Position numbers and translations under genes: made by a program. The notes below the pieces were generated by a model, which did not search any database, was not told where the DNA came from, and saw only the letters and a program-made list of their open reading frames with translations. A DNA stretch of 64,000 nucleotides from Halobacillus kuroshimensis DSM 18393. GTDB taxonomy: Bacteria > Bacillota > Bacilli > Bacillales > Halobacillaceae. Shown in pieces: positions 7,917 to 17,295 of this stretch. Positions within the stretch are counted from its first letter, which is position 1; each line of letters starts with the position of its first letter. The stretch lies in NCBI RefSeq assembly GCF_000425705.1, contig NZ_AUDY01000004.1, positions 1 to 64,000 of the forward strand. The letters run 5' to 3'.

Positions 7917-8687
7917 TCAGGCTTGCTTTTCTTCCTTTTTACCGGAAAGGAACCAGCCGAGCACTGCAATTAGAACAAGAACAGAATAGAATATAATTTT
8001 CCATACCGTCGAATGAGCAAAGTGTTCATCGAGGATTTGAATATTCGGGTGGGCAAGCGTTGATACGACAAGCTTTACACCGACCCATCCCACAATAACA
8101 AAGGCGGCGATTTCAAGACCCGGACGGGATTGAAGCAGATTGACGAACACGTTGGCAGCAAAACGCATGATGATAATTCCGATCATCCCTCCTGCCAGGA
8201 TGACGCCAAACTGTCCCCCATCCAGACTTCCGACATTGGGAAGATCCGTTTCTGGAAGAGCAACCGCAAGGGCGACAGCAGCCAGAATCGAATCCACTGC
8301 AAAAGCAAGGTCTGCAAGCTCGACCTTCAATACAGTCATCCAGAAGCCTTTGCCCCGTCCTGAACCTGTGTCTTCCTCTTCTTCCTCTTCCTCTCCGCTG
8401 GACCTCCATTTATCAACGAGGTGTTTGATCGAGATGAATAAGAGGTAGGCGGCACCAAGAGCCTGCACCTGCCAGACATCGACAAGGAAAGATATAATGA
8501 ATAAAGAACCAAATCTTAAAATGAACGCACCAAGCAGTCCATAAAACAGGGCTTTTTTACGCTTTTCTTCCGGCAGGTGCTTCACCATAATGGCCAGAAC
8601 AAGAGCGTTGTCTGCGGCTAGAATACCTTCCAGACCGACAAGTACAATCAAAACCCAGCCATACTCAATCAACAATTGAACATCCAC
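7917..8687 (-). CDS. TerC-family membrane protein (YkoY type)
   Basis: 256 aa, about seven membrane segments, with the signature GLEGILAADNALVLAIMVKHLP near the N-terminus (acidic residues in the membrane) and GVKLV near the C-terminus. TerC proteins are linked to Mn2+ export or to loading of secreted enzymes with Mn2+. A cytoplasmic acidic loop holds seven consecutive Glu at about residue 105. The frame is open upstream to 8810, but that part crosses the riboswitch terminator. I choose GTG 8687, 7 nt after GAGGAGAG. Expression should rise with Mn2+ through the upstream riboswitch. Confidence 0.92.
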   Translation of the reverse strand: MDVQLLIEYGWVLIVLVGLEGILAADNALVLAIMVKHLPEEKRKKALFYGLLGAFILRFGSLFIISFLVDVWQVQALGAAYLLFISIKHLVDKWRSSGEEEEEEEDTGSGRGKGFWMTVLKVELADLAFAVDSILAAVALAVALPETDLPNVGSLDGGQFGVILAGGMIGIIIMRFAANVFVNLLQSRPGLEIAAFVIVGWVGVKLVVSTLAHPNIQILDEHFAHSTVWKIIFYSVLVLIAVLGWFLSGKKEEKQA

Positions 8688-8720
8688 AGTTTCACTCTCC
8701 TCATTTATACAAGCTGCCAT

Positions 8721-8755
8721 TAAAAAATGGCCCCGACCAAAGTGGTCCGGGCCAT
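8721..8755 (-). terminator. Expression-platform terminator of the Mn riboswitch
   Basis: Minus strand: ATGGCCCGGACCA pairs with TGGTCGGGGCCAT, followed by TTTTTTA. It lies between the aptamer and the TerC gene. Confidence 0.88.
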
Positions 8756-8870
8756 TACATAGACCTTTACCACTGTGGGTAAAGGTCTCGCTAACAACGT
8801 ACGTTGCCAATAAAGCCGGGGAGGACTCCCGAAATGACGACTTTATTGTATCAGCTACTCCCCTTTAGGA
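8756..8870 (-). promoter_or_regulatory. yybP-ykoY (Mn2+) riboswitch
   Basis: Minus strand shows the conserved parts: AAAGGGGAGTAGC at the 5' side, a CCGG-closing helix, TTATTGGCAACGTACGTTG, and GCGAGACCTTTACC with its pairing partner GGTAAAGGTCT. Genes under this class often encode TerC-type proteins, as here. Mn2+ binding usually prevents the terminator (known of the class). Confidence 0.93.
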
Positions 8871-8887
8871 ATGCTATATCTTTCTTA

Positions 8888-8915
8888 ATCATAGCATGAA
8901 GCCTTTTTTTGTCAA
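8888..8915 (-). promoter_or_regulatory. Sigma-A promoter of the riboswitch-TerC unit
   Basis: TTGACA (8910-8915), 16-nt spacer, TATGAT (8888-8893) on the minus strand, just upstream of the aptamer. Confidence 0.85.
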
Positions 8916-9018
8916 TCATTCCCGCCCACATTATGGAATCACTTTAGTATGGGGAGGGGACGGAATCCTTATACGTCGTTCATCAATCGTTTGATACATT
9001 CGGGATAACACGCGTCCA

Positions 9019-10248
9019 TCAGGCTTTCTCTTCAAATAAACGGGTGGTTTCGACGATGACCTCTGCCGCTTTTTCCATACTCTCCAGAGGTATGTACTCA
9101 TACTTTCCGTGGAAGTTTTCTCCCCCGGTGAAAATATTCGGCGTAGGAAGTCCCATGTAGGAGAGCTGTGACCCATCCGTCCCTCCGCGGATCGGTTGAA
9201 TGACGGGCTTGACACCTTTGTTCTGCATCGCTTCTTCAACGATATCAACAATATGGCGGACCGGTTTGATTTTGTCCCCCATGTTGTAATACTGATCCTC
9301 CATCTCCACTGTCACCCGTTTTTCTCCAAGGCGTTCATTCATTTCAGCAGCCAGCTCATGTAACCGCTGTTTTTTCTCCTCAAATTTTTCTTTATCGTGA
9401 TCCCTCACAATATAGGAAAGCTCAGCCCGATCCACATTCCCTTGCAGGCCAAGGAGATGGTAAAAACCCTCATACCCTTCTGTATGTTCAGGCGCTTCTT
9501 CGGCTGGAAGCTGATTTTGGAATTCCAGAGCAAGCTTTACCGCGTTGACGAGTTTATTTTTTGCCGTCCCCGGATGCACACTGTTTCCGTTAAATATGAG
9601 CTTGGCGCCTGCTGCATTGAAACTTTCATACTGAAGTTCACCGAGCGGACCTCCGTCCACGGTGTAAGCGTAGGAAGCGCCAAAGCGATCGACGTCAAAT
9701 TTGTGGGGACCTCTGCCGATTTCTTCATCCGGCGTAAACGCCACGCGGATTTTCCCGTGCTTGATTTCGGGATGTTGAATCAGATGATTCACAGCTGTCA
9801 TAATTTCGGCAATGCCTGCTTTATTATCGGCCCCAAGCAGGGTCGTTCCATCCGTTGTAATCAACGTCTGCCCTTTATAGGCAGAAAGCTCAGGAAAATC
9901 TTCCGGACGAAGCTCCACCTCTTCATTCAAAGGGATCGCCTCTCCGTCGTAGTTTTCAACAATTTGAGGACTTACGTGTTCGCCGGTAAAATCGGTGGCT
10001 GTATCCAGGTGAGCGAGAAAGCCGATCACCGGCACATCTTTTTCCGTATTTGAAGGAAGAGTTGCCATCACATAAGCATGGTCATCCACACGGACTTCAC
10101 TCATCCCGATGGCTTCAAGTTCTGCGACAAGCTTATGAGCGAGCTCCCACTGTCCTTTCGTTGAAGGAGTACGATCGGTGGTTTCATCGGATTGGGTATT
10201 CATTTTCGCATAAGAAACAAAACGCTCCAACAGTTCTTTTTTCATCAT
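9019..10248 (-). CDS. pepT: Peptidase T (tripeptide aminopeptidase)
   Basis: Cytosolic dizinc M20B exopeptidase removing the N-terminal residue from tripeptides. The 409-aa protein carries the family landmarks in order: [10 protein letters not shown] (first zinc His and catalytic Asp, near residue 80), GADNKAG (bridging Asp), PDEEIGRG (catalytic Glu and zinc Glu), DGGPLGE, and near the end [17 protein letters not shown] with the last metal His in GGENFHG. Start chosen at ATG 10248, 7 nt after GGAGG. It is a single gene, divergent from the AI-2E-family gene. Confidence 0.95.
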   Translation of the reverse strand: MMKKELLERFVSYAKMNTQSDETTDRTPSTKGQWELAHKLVAELEAIGMSEVRVDDHAYVMATLPSNTEKDVPVIGFLAHLDTATDFTGEHVSPQIVENYDGEAIPLNEEVELRPEDFPELSAYKGQTLITTDGTTLLGADNKAGIAEIMTAVNHLIQHPEIKHGKIRVAFTPDEEIGRGPHKFDVDRFGASYAYTVDGGPLGELQYESFNAAGAKLIFNGNSVHPGTAKNKLVNAVKLALEFQNQLPAEEAPEHTEGYEGFYHLLGLQGNVDRAELSYIVRDHDKEKFEEKKQRLHELAAEMNERLGEKRVTVEMEDQYYNMGDKIKPVRHIVDIVEEAMQNKGVKPVIQPIRGGTDGSQLSYMGLPTPNIFTGGENFHGKYEYIPLESMEKAAEVIVETTRLFEEKA

Positions 10249-10415
10249 TGATGCTCCTCCCATGTCTCTTTCGGGTTAAACTTTCATACAGGAAAAGTAA
10301 ATCTATTGCTTCCCCCCCGAAATTTGGTATCCTTATTATAACGAATATGCACGAACGTCTGAAAGCTGGAGCATCCAGCTTTTCTTCATTCTACATAAAA
10401 AGGTGTGTCTTATCT

Positions 10416-11489
10416 GTGGTCCAAAAAAAATGGTTTCAAGCCATCGTAACTGCCATCCTGCTTGCTCTGTTGATTTTACTGCTGCATCAAATTCAGTTTT
10501 TCTTTGATCCGATCATGACCTATGTCGGAGCCATCGCCTTTCCTTTAATCGGCGGCGGGATTCTGTTTTATTTATCCCGGCCATTACTAAAGCTTCTGGA
10601 ACACTACAAGGTGCCGAGAATCCTCGGAATTGTCATCATCTTCCTACTGTTCATTGTTCTCGGTTACATCATCACCCAGTTCATTGCTCCTATCGCCCAG
10701 GAGCAGTTCACCCGGCTCGTAGATAACATTCCGGATATGGCTGAAATGATTGGCGAAGGCGTAACATACTGGCAGCAGAATCAGGACATTATACCAAGTC
10801 AGTTCAATGCGACCATCGATAATGTGGCCAACAACCTGGAATCTTACCTGCAGGATGCCTCCACGGTGGTCATCAACGTCGTAAGCCAGTTGATCAGCTT
10901 TGTATTCGCCCTTGTGCTGATCCCGTTTTTCCTTTTCTTCATGCTGAAGGATGGCGACAAACTTATCCCGTTCATCAGGCAGTTTTTAGGAAAAAGAGCG
11001 GGGAAAAGTTTTGCTAAACTGGCTCACGACATCGATCATACGCTTCATTCCTTCATTCTCGGTCAGCTGACGGTCAGTATTGTTGTCGGTCTGCTGCTGC
11101 TTGTCGGTTATTTAATCATCGATCTTCCATACGCTCTGACACTGTCTTTATTTGCCATGGTGATGAATGTTATCCCATTCGTCGGCCCCTTCCTGGCCGT
11201 GGTACCAGCCATCCTTGTCGGATTGTTCGAAGATCCCATCCTGGCTGTGTGGGTGGCTGTCATTACGATTATCGCTCAGCAGCTGGAAGGGAATTTTGTT
11301 TCGCCAAACGTCATGGGTAAAGCATTGAGCATCCATCCGCTCACCATCATTACCTTGATTCTCGCAGCTGGAAGTCTTGCCGGCTTCCTTGGACTATTAT
11401 TTGCTATTCCCACCTATGCCGTTATCAAGACAATTGTCCGTCACTTCTATCAGGAGTGGCTTGACCGGAGAACAGCTGATCACAGCTGA
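10416..11489 (+). CDS. AI-2E-family transporter (PerM/YueF-like)
   Basis: 357-aa polytopic membrane protein of the AI-2E transporter superfamily: two N-terminal helices, a soluble-looking middle part (about residues 75-140) and a C-terminal block of about five helices with the family motif NVIPFVGPFLAVVPA. Members include quorum-signal exporters and Na+/H+ or Li+/H+ antiporters, so the substrate is open. The frame begins far upstream, opposite pepT, but a TATTAT-like -10 at about 10333 excludes those starts. GTG 10416 after AAGGTG is preferred. Confidence 0.8.
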   Translation: MVQKKWFQAIVTAILLALLILLLHQIQFFFDPIMTYVGAIAFPLIGGGILFYLSRPLLKLLEHYKVPRILGIVIIFLLFIVLGYIITQFIAPIAQEQFTRLVDNIPDMAEMIGEGVTYWQQNQDIIPSQFNATIDNVANNLESYLQDASTVVINVVSQLISFVFALVLIPFFLFFMLKDGDKLIPFIRQFLGKRAGKSFAKLAHDIDHTLHSFILGQLTVSIVVGLLLLVGYLIIDLPYALTLSLFAMVMNVIPFVGPFLAVVPAILVGLFEDPILAVWVAVITIIAQQLEGNFVSPNVMGKALSIHPLTIITLILAAGSLAGFLGLLFAIPTYAVIKTIVRHFYQEWLDRRTADHS

Positions 11490-11503
11490 TTATACAAACG
11501 CTT

Positions 11504-11541
11504 TGACCCGCTATTGTTTTCAATAGGGGGTCTCCTTTTTT
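11504..11541 (+). terminator. Terminator of the AI-2E-family gene
   Basis: GACCC-CTATTG pairs with CAATAG-GGGTC, followed by TCCTTTTTT. Confidence 0.85.
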
Positions 11542-11572
11542 CATTCCATATCATCGAAGCGAGGGATTTTCT

Positions 11573-12757
11573 ATGCATAAACCAAGATTATGGACCCGTC
11601 CTTTTATTTTTCTCATTCTCGCCAACTTGTTTACGTTCATGAGCTTCCAGATGCTGCTTCCCAACCTCCCCCCGTATATCGAGTCGATTGGCGGCAGTGC
11701 CCTTGAAGTCGGCTTGATTACGACCACCTTCGCTTTTGCAGCGATCGTGATTCGTCCGTTTATCGGTCACCTGCTGATGACCCGGGCACGGAAACTGCTC
11801 ATCCTCATCGGTGCCGGTGCCCTGCTTCTTCTGACTATGATGTATCCTTTGACACAGGTCGTCTTCTTCCTGCTGGTCATCCGCTTCATCCACGGCCTTG
11901 CATGGGGATGGTCGACGACGGTCAACGGAACCGCTGCTGTTGACATCGTCCCAAGACGCCGTGTAGGTGAGGGGATGGGCTATTTCGGTTTATCCGTTAC
12001 TGTCGGAATGATCATGGCTCCAAGTCTCGGTATCTACTTGTATCAGAACTATTCATTCTCTCTACTCGTATGGATTTCCGCGGCCCTTGGAATCATTGCA
12101 CTCCTTTTATTTTCAGTCACCAGCTTTACGACTCCGGATCAGGTATATGAAAATCAAAAAAATCCGCCCCGTTTCTCCTTTAAGGACGCCTTAATCGAAA
12201 AGCGGAGCTGGTATCCGGCTCTCGTTACGATTCTCAACACGTTTGGGTACGGAGCGGTCGTCACCTATATCGTCATCTTCGGGAACGAACAAGGTCTTGA
12301 CGGAACCTTTCTTTTTTACTTCTTCAATGCCGTCCTCGCTACCGTCTCCCGTCCGGTTACCGGGCGGTATTTTGATAAGCGTGGTCCATGGAACTTGATT
12401 ATTGTATGCTCGGTCATTTCCTTCATTGCGATGTGGGTACTGGCATCAGCCGATTCGAATCTGGACCTTATTATCGCGGGAGCCTTATTCGGTGCCGGCT
12501 ATGGATCCATGATGCCGGCACTCCAGGCCTGGGTCATCTCCAAGACCTCCATCGAGCGAAGCGGGATAGCCAACGGGATGTACTACTCCTCCATTGACCT
12601 CGGCATCGGCGCGAGTGCTCTCGTTCTCGGGTTTATCTATCAATTTGTAAACACAGCTGCCCTGTTCAAAATTTCCAGCTTCCTTTTTTTAGTCGTGATG
12701 GTACTGACGGTGATCGACTTAAGAAGACAGACCGAACCGTGGCAGTCGCCTCAATAA
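11573..12757 (+). CDS. MFS transporter
   Basis: 394 aa with about 12 predicted membrane segments. The loop 2-3 position holds RPFIGHLLMTRARKLL (about residues 61-76), a variant of the MFS motif G-x-x-x-D-R-x-G-R-R. The matching place in the second half reads RPVTGRYFDKRGPW (about 258-271). The start ATG follows GCGAGGG. It is probably a drug or metabolite exporter (inference from similarity to YwoG-like proteins); no neighbour tells the substrate. It is monocistronic, between two terminators. Confidence 0.85.
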   Translation: MHKPRLWTRPFIFLILANLFTFMSFQMLLPNLPPYIESIGGSALEVGLITTTFAFAAIVIRPFIGHLLMTRARKLLILIGAGALLLLTMMYPLTQVVFFLLVIRFIHGLAWGWSTTVNGTAAVDIVPRRRVGEGMGYFGLSVTVGMIMAPSLGIYLYQNYSFSLLVWISAALGIIALLLFSVTSFTTPDQVYENQKNPPRFSFKDALIEKRSWYPALVTILNTFGYGAVVTYIVIFGNEQGLDGTFLFYFFNAVLATVSRPVTGRYFDKRGPWNLIIVCSVISFIAMWVLASADSNLDLIIAGALFGAGYGSMMPALQAWVISKTSIERSGIANGMYYSSIDLGIGASALVLGFIYQFVNTAALFKISSFLFLVVMVLTVIDLRRQTEPWQSPQ

Positions 12758-12758
12758 T

Positions 12759-12788
12759 AAAAGCCCCGCATCACAGCGGGGCTTTTTC
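12759..12788. terminator. Bidirectional terminator, MFS gene and TRAP operon
   Basis: AAAAGCCCCGC / GCGGGGCTTTTT with a 6-nt loop between the convergent MFS and dctP genes. Confidence 0.9.
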
Positions 12789-12789
12789 A

Positions 12790-13848
12790 TTATTCTGCAG
12801 CATTGATTTCTTCAATCAGCTTATCAAGAACTTTGCCATCTACTGTGGATACTTCGCTGCGGTAGAAGTCGCGGACAGGTTCAGCCTTTTCTTTAAAAGC
12901 TTCCCGCTGTTCGTCGGAAAGTTCTACAATCTCTGTCGGGTTTTCCGTATCGTTCTTAATGGTTTCTAAGTATTCTTCGTTCTGCTTCTTCTGTTCTTCA
13001 AATACCCAATCCTGCATCTCTGTTACTGTTTCATCCACCATCGTTTTCATTTCTTCGTCAAGGCCGGCATACCAGTCTGTGTTCACAGTAGTCATCGCTA
13101 CGTAGTTGTTGTGATTCGACATCGTCATATAGTCCTGTACTTCGTTGAAGGAGGCATCCCCAATGAAGAAGATCGGGTTTTCCTGTCCTTCCACTGTGCC
13201 ACGGTCAAGGGCTGTGTAAAGCTCAGACCAACTCATTGGTGTCGGATCAGCGCCATACGCCTCATAAGACTTCAGGATCAATGGAGACGTTTGTGTACGC
13301 ATCTTGAAGTTTTCGAAATCCGCAGGTTCGGAAATCTCCTTGCTTGCTGTCCACTGCATCGCACCTTCAGACCAGAAGGAAAGCGGAGAAATGCTGTGTT
13401 CTTCGTAAAGCTCGCGCAGATCTGTATTCAAGGCTTCACTGTCGTTGAGGATGTTCTGTGTCTTTTCTACACTTTCAGGAAAAAGGAATTGGAGCGCAAA
13501 GATCTGTCCTTCTTTCACCATGTTCCCTGTGAACCCTGGAGACATGACAGCCATTTCCACGGTACCGCTCTGCAGCTGCTCAACCTGGTTTGTTTCACTA
13601 CCGAGTCCTCCGAATTCATACACGTCGATATTAACAGCACCGTCGGATTTTTCATTCATGCGCTTGGCGAACTCCTGGGCGTATTCATACTGAACCTGAC
13701 CTTCCACTTCCTCTGTTACGAATTTCCAATTGTAGGTCTGTCCATCTCCCCCATTGTCACCGCTGCTTTCTTCACCGCCTCCACAGGCAGCCAGCACCAA
13801 GCTGATCAATCCTAAAATTAGAACTGCTAATCCATTCTTTTTTCGAAT
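12790..13848 (-). CDS. dctP: TRAP transporter periplasmic-type binding lipoprotein (DctP family)
   Basis: Extracytoplasmic ligand receptor of a tripartite Na+-driven transporter, anchored to the membrane by a lipid on Cys. The mature part (about 330 aa) shows the DctP fold: TYNWKFVTEEVEGQ at the start and SWSELYTALDRGTVEGQENP in the middle. The lipobox is LAACGGG. The tracked frame starts at TTG 13809, cutting off the signal peptide. Upstream it stays open to 13869 with KKNGLAVLILGLISLVLAAC but without ATG, GTG or TTG. I propose ATT 13848, 8 nt after GGGAGG (352 aa). C4-dicarboxylates or other acids are likely ligands. Confidence 0.9.
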   Translation of the reverse strand: MRKKNGLAVLILGLISLVLAACGGGEESSGDNGGDGQTYNWKFVTEEVEGQVQYEYAQEFAKRMNEKSDGAVNIDVYEFGGLGSETNQVEQLQSGTVEMAVMSPGFTGNMVKEGQIFALQFLFPESVEKTQNILNDSEALNTDLRELYEEHSISPLSFWSEGAMQWTASKEISEPADFENFKMRTQTSPLILKSYEAYGADPTPMSWSELYTALDRGTVEGQENPIFFIGDASFNEVQDYMTMSNHNNYVAMTTVNTDWYAGLDEEMKTMVDETVTEMQDWVFEEQKKQNEEYLETIKNDTENPTEIVELSDEQREAFKEKAEPVRDFYRSEVSTVDGKVLDKLIEEINAAE

Positions 13849-13885
13849 GATAATGACCTCCCTTTGTATTTAAACTCTCCTCTCC

Positions 13886-15151
13886 CTAAAGAAGGAAGAG
13901 TGACAGTTCGTCAAAAAATATAAGTAAACCTGAGATAGCAAACAAAATAAGAATATACGGCGGTGTCCCCTTGATCACCTCCAGGTACGGTTTATTGAAG
14001 ACCGCACTGGCCGTGAAGATATCCACTCCAAACGGCGGCGTAGCTGATCCCAGAGCCGCCTGGAATGTGATGACCACTCCGAGGTGGACCGGATCTATAC
14101 CGGCACTCATCGCAGCCGGGTAGAAAATCGGCGTCAGAATGAGAATGACGACGATCGGGTCGACAAACATACAACCGATAAAGAAGAAGAGCGTGACCAT
14201 CAATAGGACATAGATCGCACTAGGATCGGTTCCAAGAACGGTTTCCGTAATCATCTGCGGGATCCGGGCAAAGGAAATGACCCATGTAAAAGCCTGTCCA
14301 CCCGCTACAAGAACAAAAACGGCTGAAGTAACAAGACCCGTGGACCTGGCGATTTTCGGAAGCTCTTTGATATGTACGGAACGATAAATGAACACCTCGA
14401 GAATAAAGGCGTACAGCACCGAAACCCCCGCTGCTTCTGTAGGACTGAAGAGCCCTGTATAAATACCGCCGATGACGACAATTGGAAATCCGAGCGGCAG
14501 AATCGCTTTTCTTGTCATCGTCCACCTTTCGCTCCAGCTCGCCTTTCCTGCCAGCGGAATATCGGCCATTTTAGCGTAGATGATGCTGTAGACCGCAAAG
14601 CTGATGAATACGATGATCCCGGGAATGATCCCAGCGATGAACAAGTCACCGACAGAAGTGCCGGAAACGAGACCGTATATGATCATTCCAATACTTGGCG
14701 GCACAAGGAGTGCGACATCACTGGAATTGATAATTAAGGCGATGGCTGATGGATCTTTATAACCGATTTTCAGAAGCCGCTCTCTCATCGGCTTACCGAT
14801 GGCGACTACTGTAGCCTGTGTGGACCCTGATATCGCGCCAAAAAGCGTACAGGCCGCCGCTGTTGTTACAGCGTATCCTCCACGGATATGGCCGATGAAT
14901 GAGCCAATGAAATCCAGAAGGCGGTTCGATGTCTTTCCTGTTGTCATAATATCAGCGGCAAAAATGAATAAGGGAACAGCTAGTAATACGTATGGTTCGA
15001 TTCCTGTAGAGAATTGCTGCATGAGGATCATGGGGTCCAATGTTGGGAAATAAATAAACATGATGACTAATGGGGCTGCCATCAGCGGAATCATCATGGG
15101 AAAGTTTAAGAATAAAAGCACCACCATGATAATGAGCATAGTCGCGATCAT
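13886..15151 (-). CDS. dctM: TRAP transporter large permease (DctM family)
   Basis: 421 aa, about 11-12 membrane helices: the solute- and sodium-translocating subunit. Characteristic stretches include FPMMIPLMAAPLVI near the N-terminus, CTLFGAISGSTQATVVAIG (about residues 101-119), NSSDVALLVPPSIGMIIYG (about 142-160) and a C-terminal TPPFGVDIF. Clean ATG start with AAGGAT ahead. Lies 27 nt after dctQ and 37 nt before dctP, so the three genes form one operon in Q-M-P order. Confidence 0.95.
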   Translation of the reverse strand: MIATMLIIMVVLLFLNFPMMIPLMAAPLVIMFIYFPTLDPMILMQQFSTGIEPYVLLAVPLFIFAADIMTTGKTSNRLLDFIGSFIGHIRGGYAVTTAAACTLFGAISGSTQATVVAIGKPMRERLLKIGYKDPSAIALIINSSDVALLVPPSIGMIIYGLVSGTSVGDLFIAGIIPGIIVFISFAVYSIIYAKMADIPLAGKASWSERWTMTRKAILPLGFPIVVIGGIYTGLFSPTEAAGVSVLYAFILEVFIYRSVHIKELPKIARSTGLVTSAVFVLVAGGQAFTWVISFARIPQMITETVLGTDPSAIYVLLMVTLFFFIGCMFVDPIVVILILTPIFYPAAMSAGIDPVHLGVVITFQAALGSATPPFGVDIFTASAVFNKPYLEVIKGTPPYILILFAISGLLIFFDELSLFLL

Positions 15152-15178
15152 ATCGTTATCCTTTCTTGTATCCGATTT

Positions 15179-15733
15179 TTATAAATGCGTTCCTTCCAGA
15201 TCATTTGTATCTTCGTCGTTGTAGTCCTTGACATCGGTTCCCAAGTACACTTCATCCCGGTTCGTAATGTTGATCCACATGTTTCTAAGGAACTGGATGC
15301 CTCCCAGCAAAAACCCGATTGGAATGAAGATGTAGAGGTAATAGGCCGGCATTTCCAGTGCTGACGTCACTCTTCCTGACTCATACACATCCTGTACATA
15401 AAGGCTCGAATAATAAGCTAGGACAAACAGCACGGCTGCTGTGCCGAAGGGAATTAGAATAGAAAGGAATTTCCTCACCTTAAAAGGGGCCAGATCATAA
15501 AAGGCGGACATGCTGATATGCCGTCCTTTACGCGCGGCATAACTGATCCCCATAAAGGTGGCTACGACAATGGCAATTTGACTGACTTCATCAGCGAAGG
15601 GCGGCGAATAGCTGAAAAGAGCCCGGCTCAAAGCCTTGCCTACAACCATTAAAGCAATAATAATGACTGCGTAGCTTAATATGAATTCTTCAATTTTTAA
15701 TATGATTTTGTCTACTGCCTTAAAAACCTTCAA
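15179..15733 (-). CDS. dctQ: TRAP transporter small permease (DctQ family)
   Basis: 184 aa, four predicted membrane helices; DctQ bridges the binding protein and DctM. The N-terminus KAVDKIILKIEEFILSYAVIIIALMVVGKALSR and the segment WADE-like PPFADEVSQIAIV (about residues 43-55) fit the family. Start is a TTG at 15733, 9 nt after AGGAGG. The acidic C-terminal tail (about residues 160-184) is hydrophilic. First gene of the operon. A weak cre-like site lies 200 nt upstream. Confidence 0.9.
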   Translation of the reverse strand: MKVFKAVDKIILKIEEFILSYAVIIIALMVVGKALSRALFSYSPPFADEVSQIAIVVATFMGISYAARKGRHISMSAFYDLAPFKVRKFLSILIPFGTAAVLFVLAYYSSLYVQDVYESGRVTSALEMPAYYLYIFIPIGFLLGGIQFLRNMWINITNRDEVYLGTDVKDYNDEDTNDLEGTHL

Positions 15734-15970
15734 GTATGTAATCCTCCTAAATAGATCGAATGTAGTAGTTTTCAGGCCAATTACTAAACATCATACCGGA
15801 ACCATAAAATTCACTCAAATCAGTATGAACAGAATATTTTGTACTGATTAACCAAATCAAGCCCTCAGATGGAAATGCATGGGTGAAGGTCCTTTATGAT
15901 GCGGATAGCTCGTTCTAGATAGAGAATCCTCCTCTTTACCGCTTACATTTACAATATATAACATTTATTT
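15734..15970. other. Upstream region of the TRAP operon, weak cre-like site
   Basis: 237 nt without a gene. On the minus strand TGTAAGCGGTAAAG (15934-15947) matches the cre pattern at 12 of 14 positions, only 35 nt downstream of where the GNAT gene ends and about 200 nt before dctQ. I could not place a clear promoter. Confidence 0.35.
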
Positions 15971-16819
15971 TTAATTTTTGTGAAAATGATAAACGATGGA
16001 GTCACTGATTTTGTTATACCCGATTTTTCTATAAATGGAGTTTGAGGTAGGATTGGCGAGATCTGTGTATAACGAGCAGAAGCTGTATCCCTTCTGAAGA
16101 AGATCTTTCGTTAAGTGCCAGACCGCCTGGGTGGCGTAACCCCTTTTTTTAAAGGAGTCCGGTGTAAAAACAGCGTTGATGGTTGCCCCGTTTTTCGTTG
16201 TTCTGGCCCGGCCTGCCATCGAAACCGGTGTTCCGTCCACCAGCCATAGGAATAAGCGCTGGTCACGGATGAGGCTGTCGGTCAGCTCCGCCGCTCTTTC
16301 CACGACAAGGGGTTCGTTCGTTTCTTTTCCAAACTGGGTCATCCATTCTTTTACTATGGAGTGGTGGGACATGTCTGCGGCCTGGAGTTTACCGCTGCTT
16401 TGAGGAATGTCATTCAATTCATCAAGACGATGGACGCCCTGCTGTACATGGACCTGAGGTGTGACAGCAGTCAGCTGCGTCCATTCTTCTACGAATACGG
16501 CGGTCGATTTTTCATCTCCGATGACACCCGGCACTTCGTATTCATGGTTATAGAAATAACGGGCTGCTGCTTTAATGTAAGGAGTGGCATCTCCTCGTAC
16601 GCTCGGCAGAATCCACAAATGAGGGGGTGTGCGTAAAGCCATGTATTCCGTCTTGTCCCCTTCCGTAATACGGAGGGTATAACAGGATCCTTCTTCCCTG
16701 CCAAGCACGAAACGCTCCAGAACACCTAAAGGCAGGTTATTTTCAGCTTCTTTTTCCAAGAGGAGTGGTTCCACCTTGGACAAGAACTCTTTAGGACTTT
16801 CGTCATTATGAATGATCAT
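15971..16819 (-). CDS. GNAT-family N-acetyltransferase, two-domain
   Basis: 282 aa. The C-terminal half (about residues 145-282) is a GNAT domain: the acetyl-CoA loop is FKKRGYATQAVWHL (about 228-241) and the end reads NPTSNSIYRKIGYN, as in many GNATs. The N-terminal half (YTLRITEGDKTEYMALRTPP) looks like a degenerate partner domain, as in other 280-aa Bacillus acetyltransferases. Substrate unknown. Start ATG 16819 after GGGGTAATA. Single gene on the minus strand. Confidence 0.82.
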   Translation of the reverse strand: MIIHNDESPKEFLSKVEPLLLEKEAENNLPLGVLERFVLGREEGSCYTLRITEGDKTEYMALRTPPHLWILPSVRGDATPYIKAAARYFYNHEYEVPGVIGDEKSTAVFVEEWTQLTAVTPQVHVQQGVHRLDELNDIPQSSGKLQAADMSHHSIVKEWMTQFGKETNEPLVVERAAELTDSLIRDQRLFLWLVDGTPVSMAGRARTTKNGATINAVFTPDSFKKRGYATQAVWHLTKDLLQKGYSFCSLYTDLANPTSNSIYRKIGYNKISDSIVYHFHKN

Positions 16820-16938
16820 CAATTATTACCCCTTCCCCTTTAACTCTAAACTATTTTTTGTTAAAATTCTGAATATAGTATCGTTTTTCCATTATACGTT
16901 GTCAATAAATGGAGAACAAGATGAAAAGGAGTGATCCT

Positions 16939-17115
16939 GTGACTGAACAGGAAATTCGTGACCAAATCGCCTTCTTAAAATCAGACTATGTACGAATCCA
17001 AGGCGATCTTGATAAACTGGAAGCCGCCGGTGGGAATATCCAAAATGCTGAACAGCAGCTCGCCCGGATGGAAGAAGAGTTGAAGGTATTAAATAAGAAG
17101 CTTGCAGAAGTATAA
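16939..17115 (+). CDS. SE1832-family small protein
   Basis: 58 aa when started at GTG 16939, which lies 7 nt after AAGGAG; an in-frame ATG at 16909 would put the ribosome site inside the gene. The sequence (QIAFLKSDYVRIQGDLDKLE, then AEQQLARMEEELKVLNKKL) is a two-helix coiled-coil hairpin that I recognise as the SE1832 family of Firmicutes; function unknown. A strong terminator follows. Confidence 0.78.
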   Translation: MTEQEIRDQIAFLKSDYVRIQGDLDKLEAAGGNIQNAEQQLARMEEELKVLNKKLAEV

Positions 17116-17117
17116 TA

Positions 17118-17153
17118 AGAAGGAGAAGCCGATGTCGGCTTCTCCTTGTTTTG
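17118..17153 (+). terminator. Terminator of the SE1832-family gene
   Basis: AAGGAGAAGCCGA / TCGGCTTCTCCTT with a 2-nt spacing, then GTTTTG. The same GGAGAAGCCG arm recurs in the hairpin at 17593-17634. Confidence 0.85.
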
Positions 17154-17214
17154 TATAGAATCCCAGTGCAGCCTCTTGTCTTCAGAAATTCTGACCATTC
17201 CCTTTACCGGAGGA

Positions 17215-17264
17215 ACGTCCAAGTCTCCCAGAAAAACCTCCATGGGGGTTCTTGGACGTCTGTT
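17215..17264 (+). terminator. Orphan hairpin followed by a T run
   Basis: ACGTCCAAG / CTTGGACGT enclose a second stem AACCTCC/GGGGGTT, followed by CTGTTTTT. It looks like an intrinsic terminator, yet no gene ends here; it may end a small RNA (inference). Confidence 0.5.
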
Positions 17265-17295
17265 TTTCCGCAGGAATGTTCTTTCATAATCGAAA

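Noticed and set aside
8375-8400. CTTCCT-type tandem repeat
   Set aside because: It is the seven-Glu acidic loop of the TerC-family protein read in frame, not an independent repeat.
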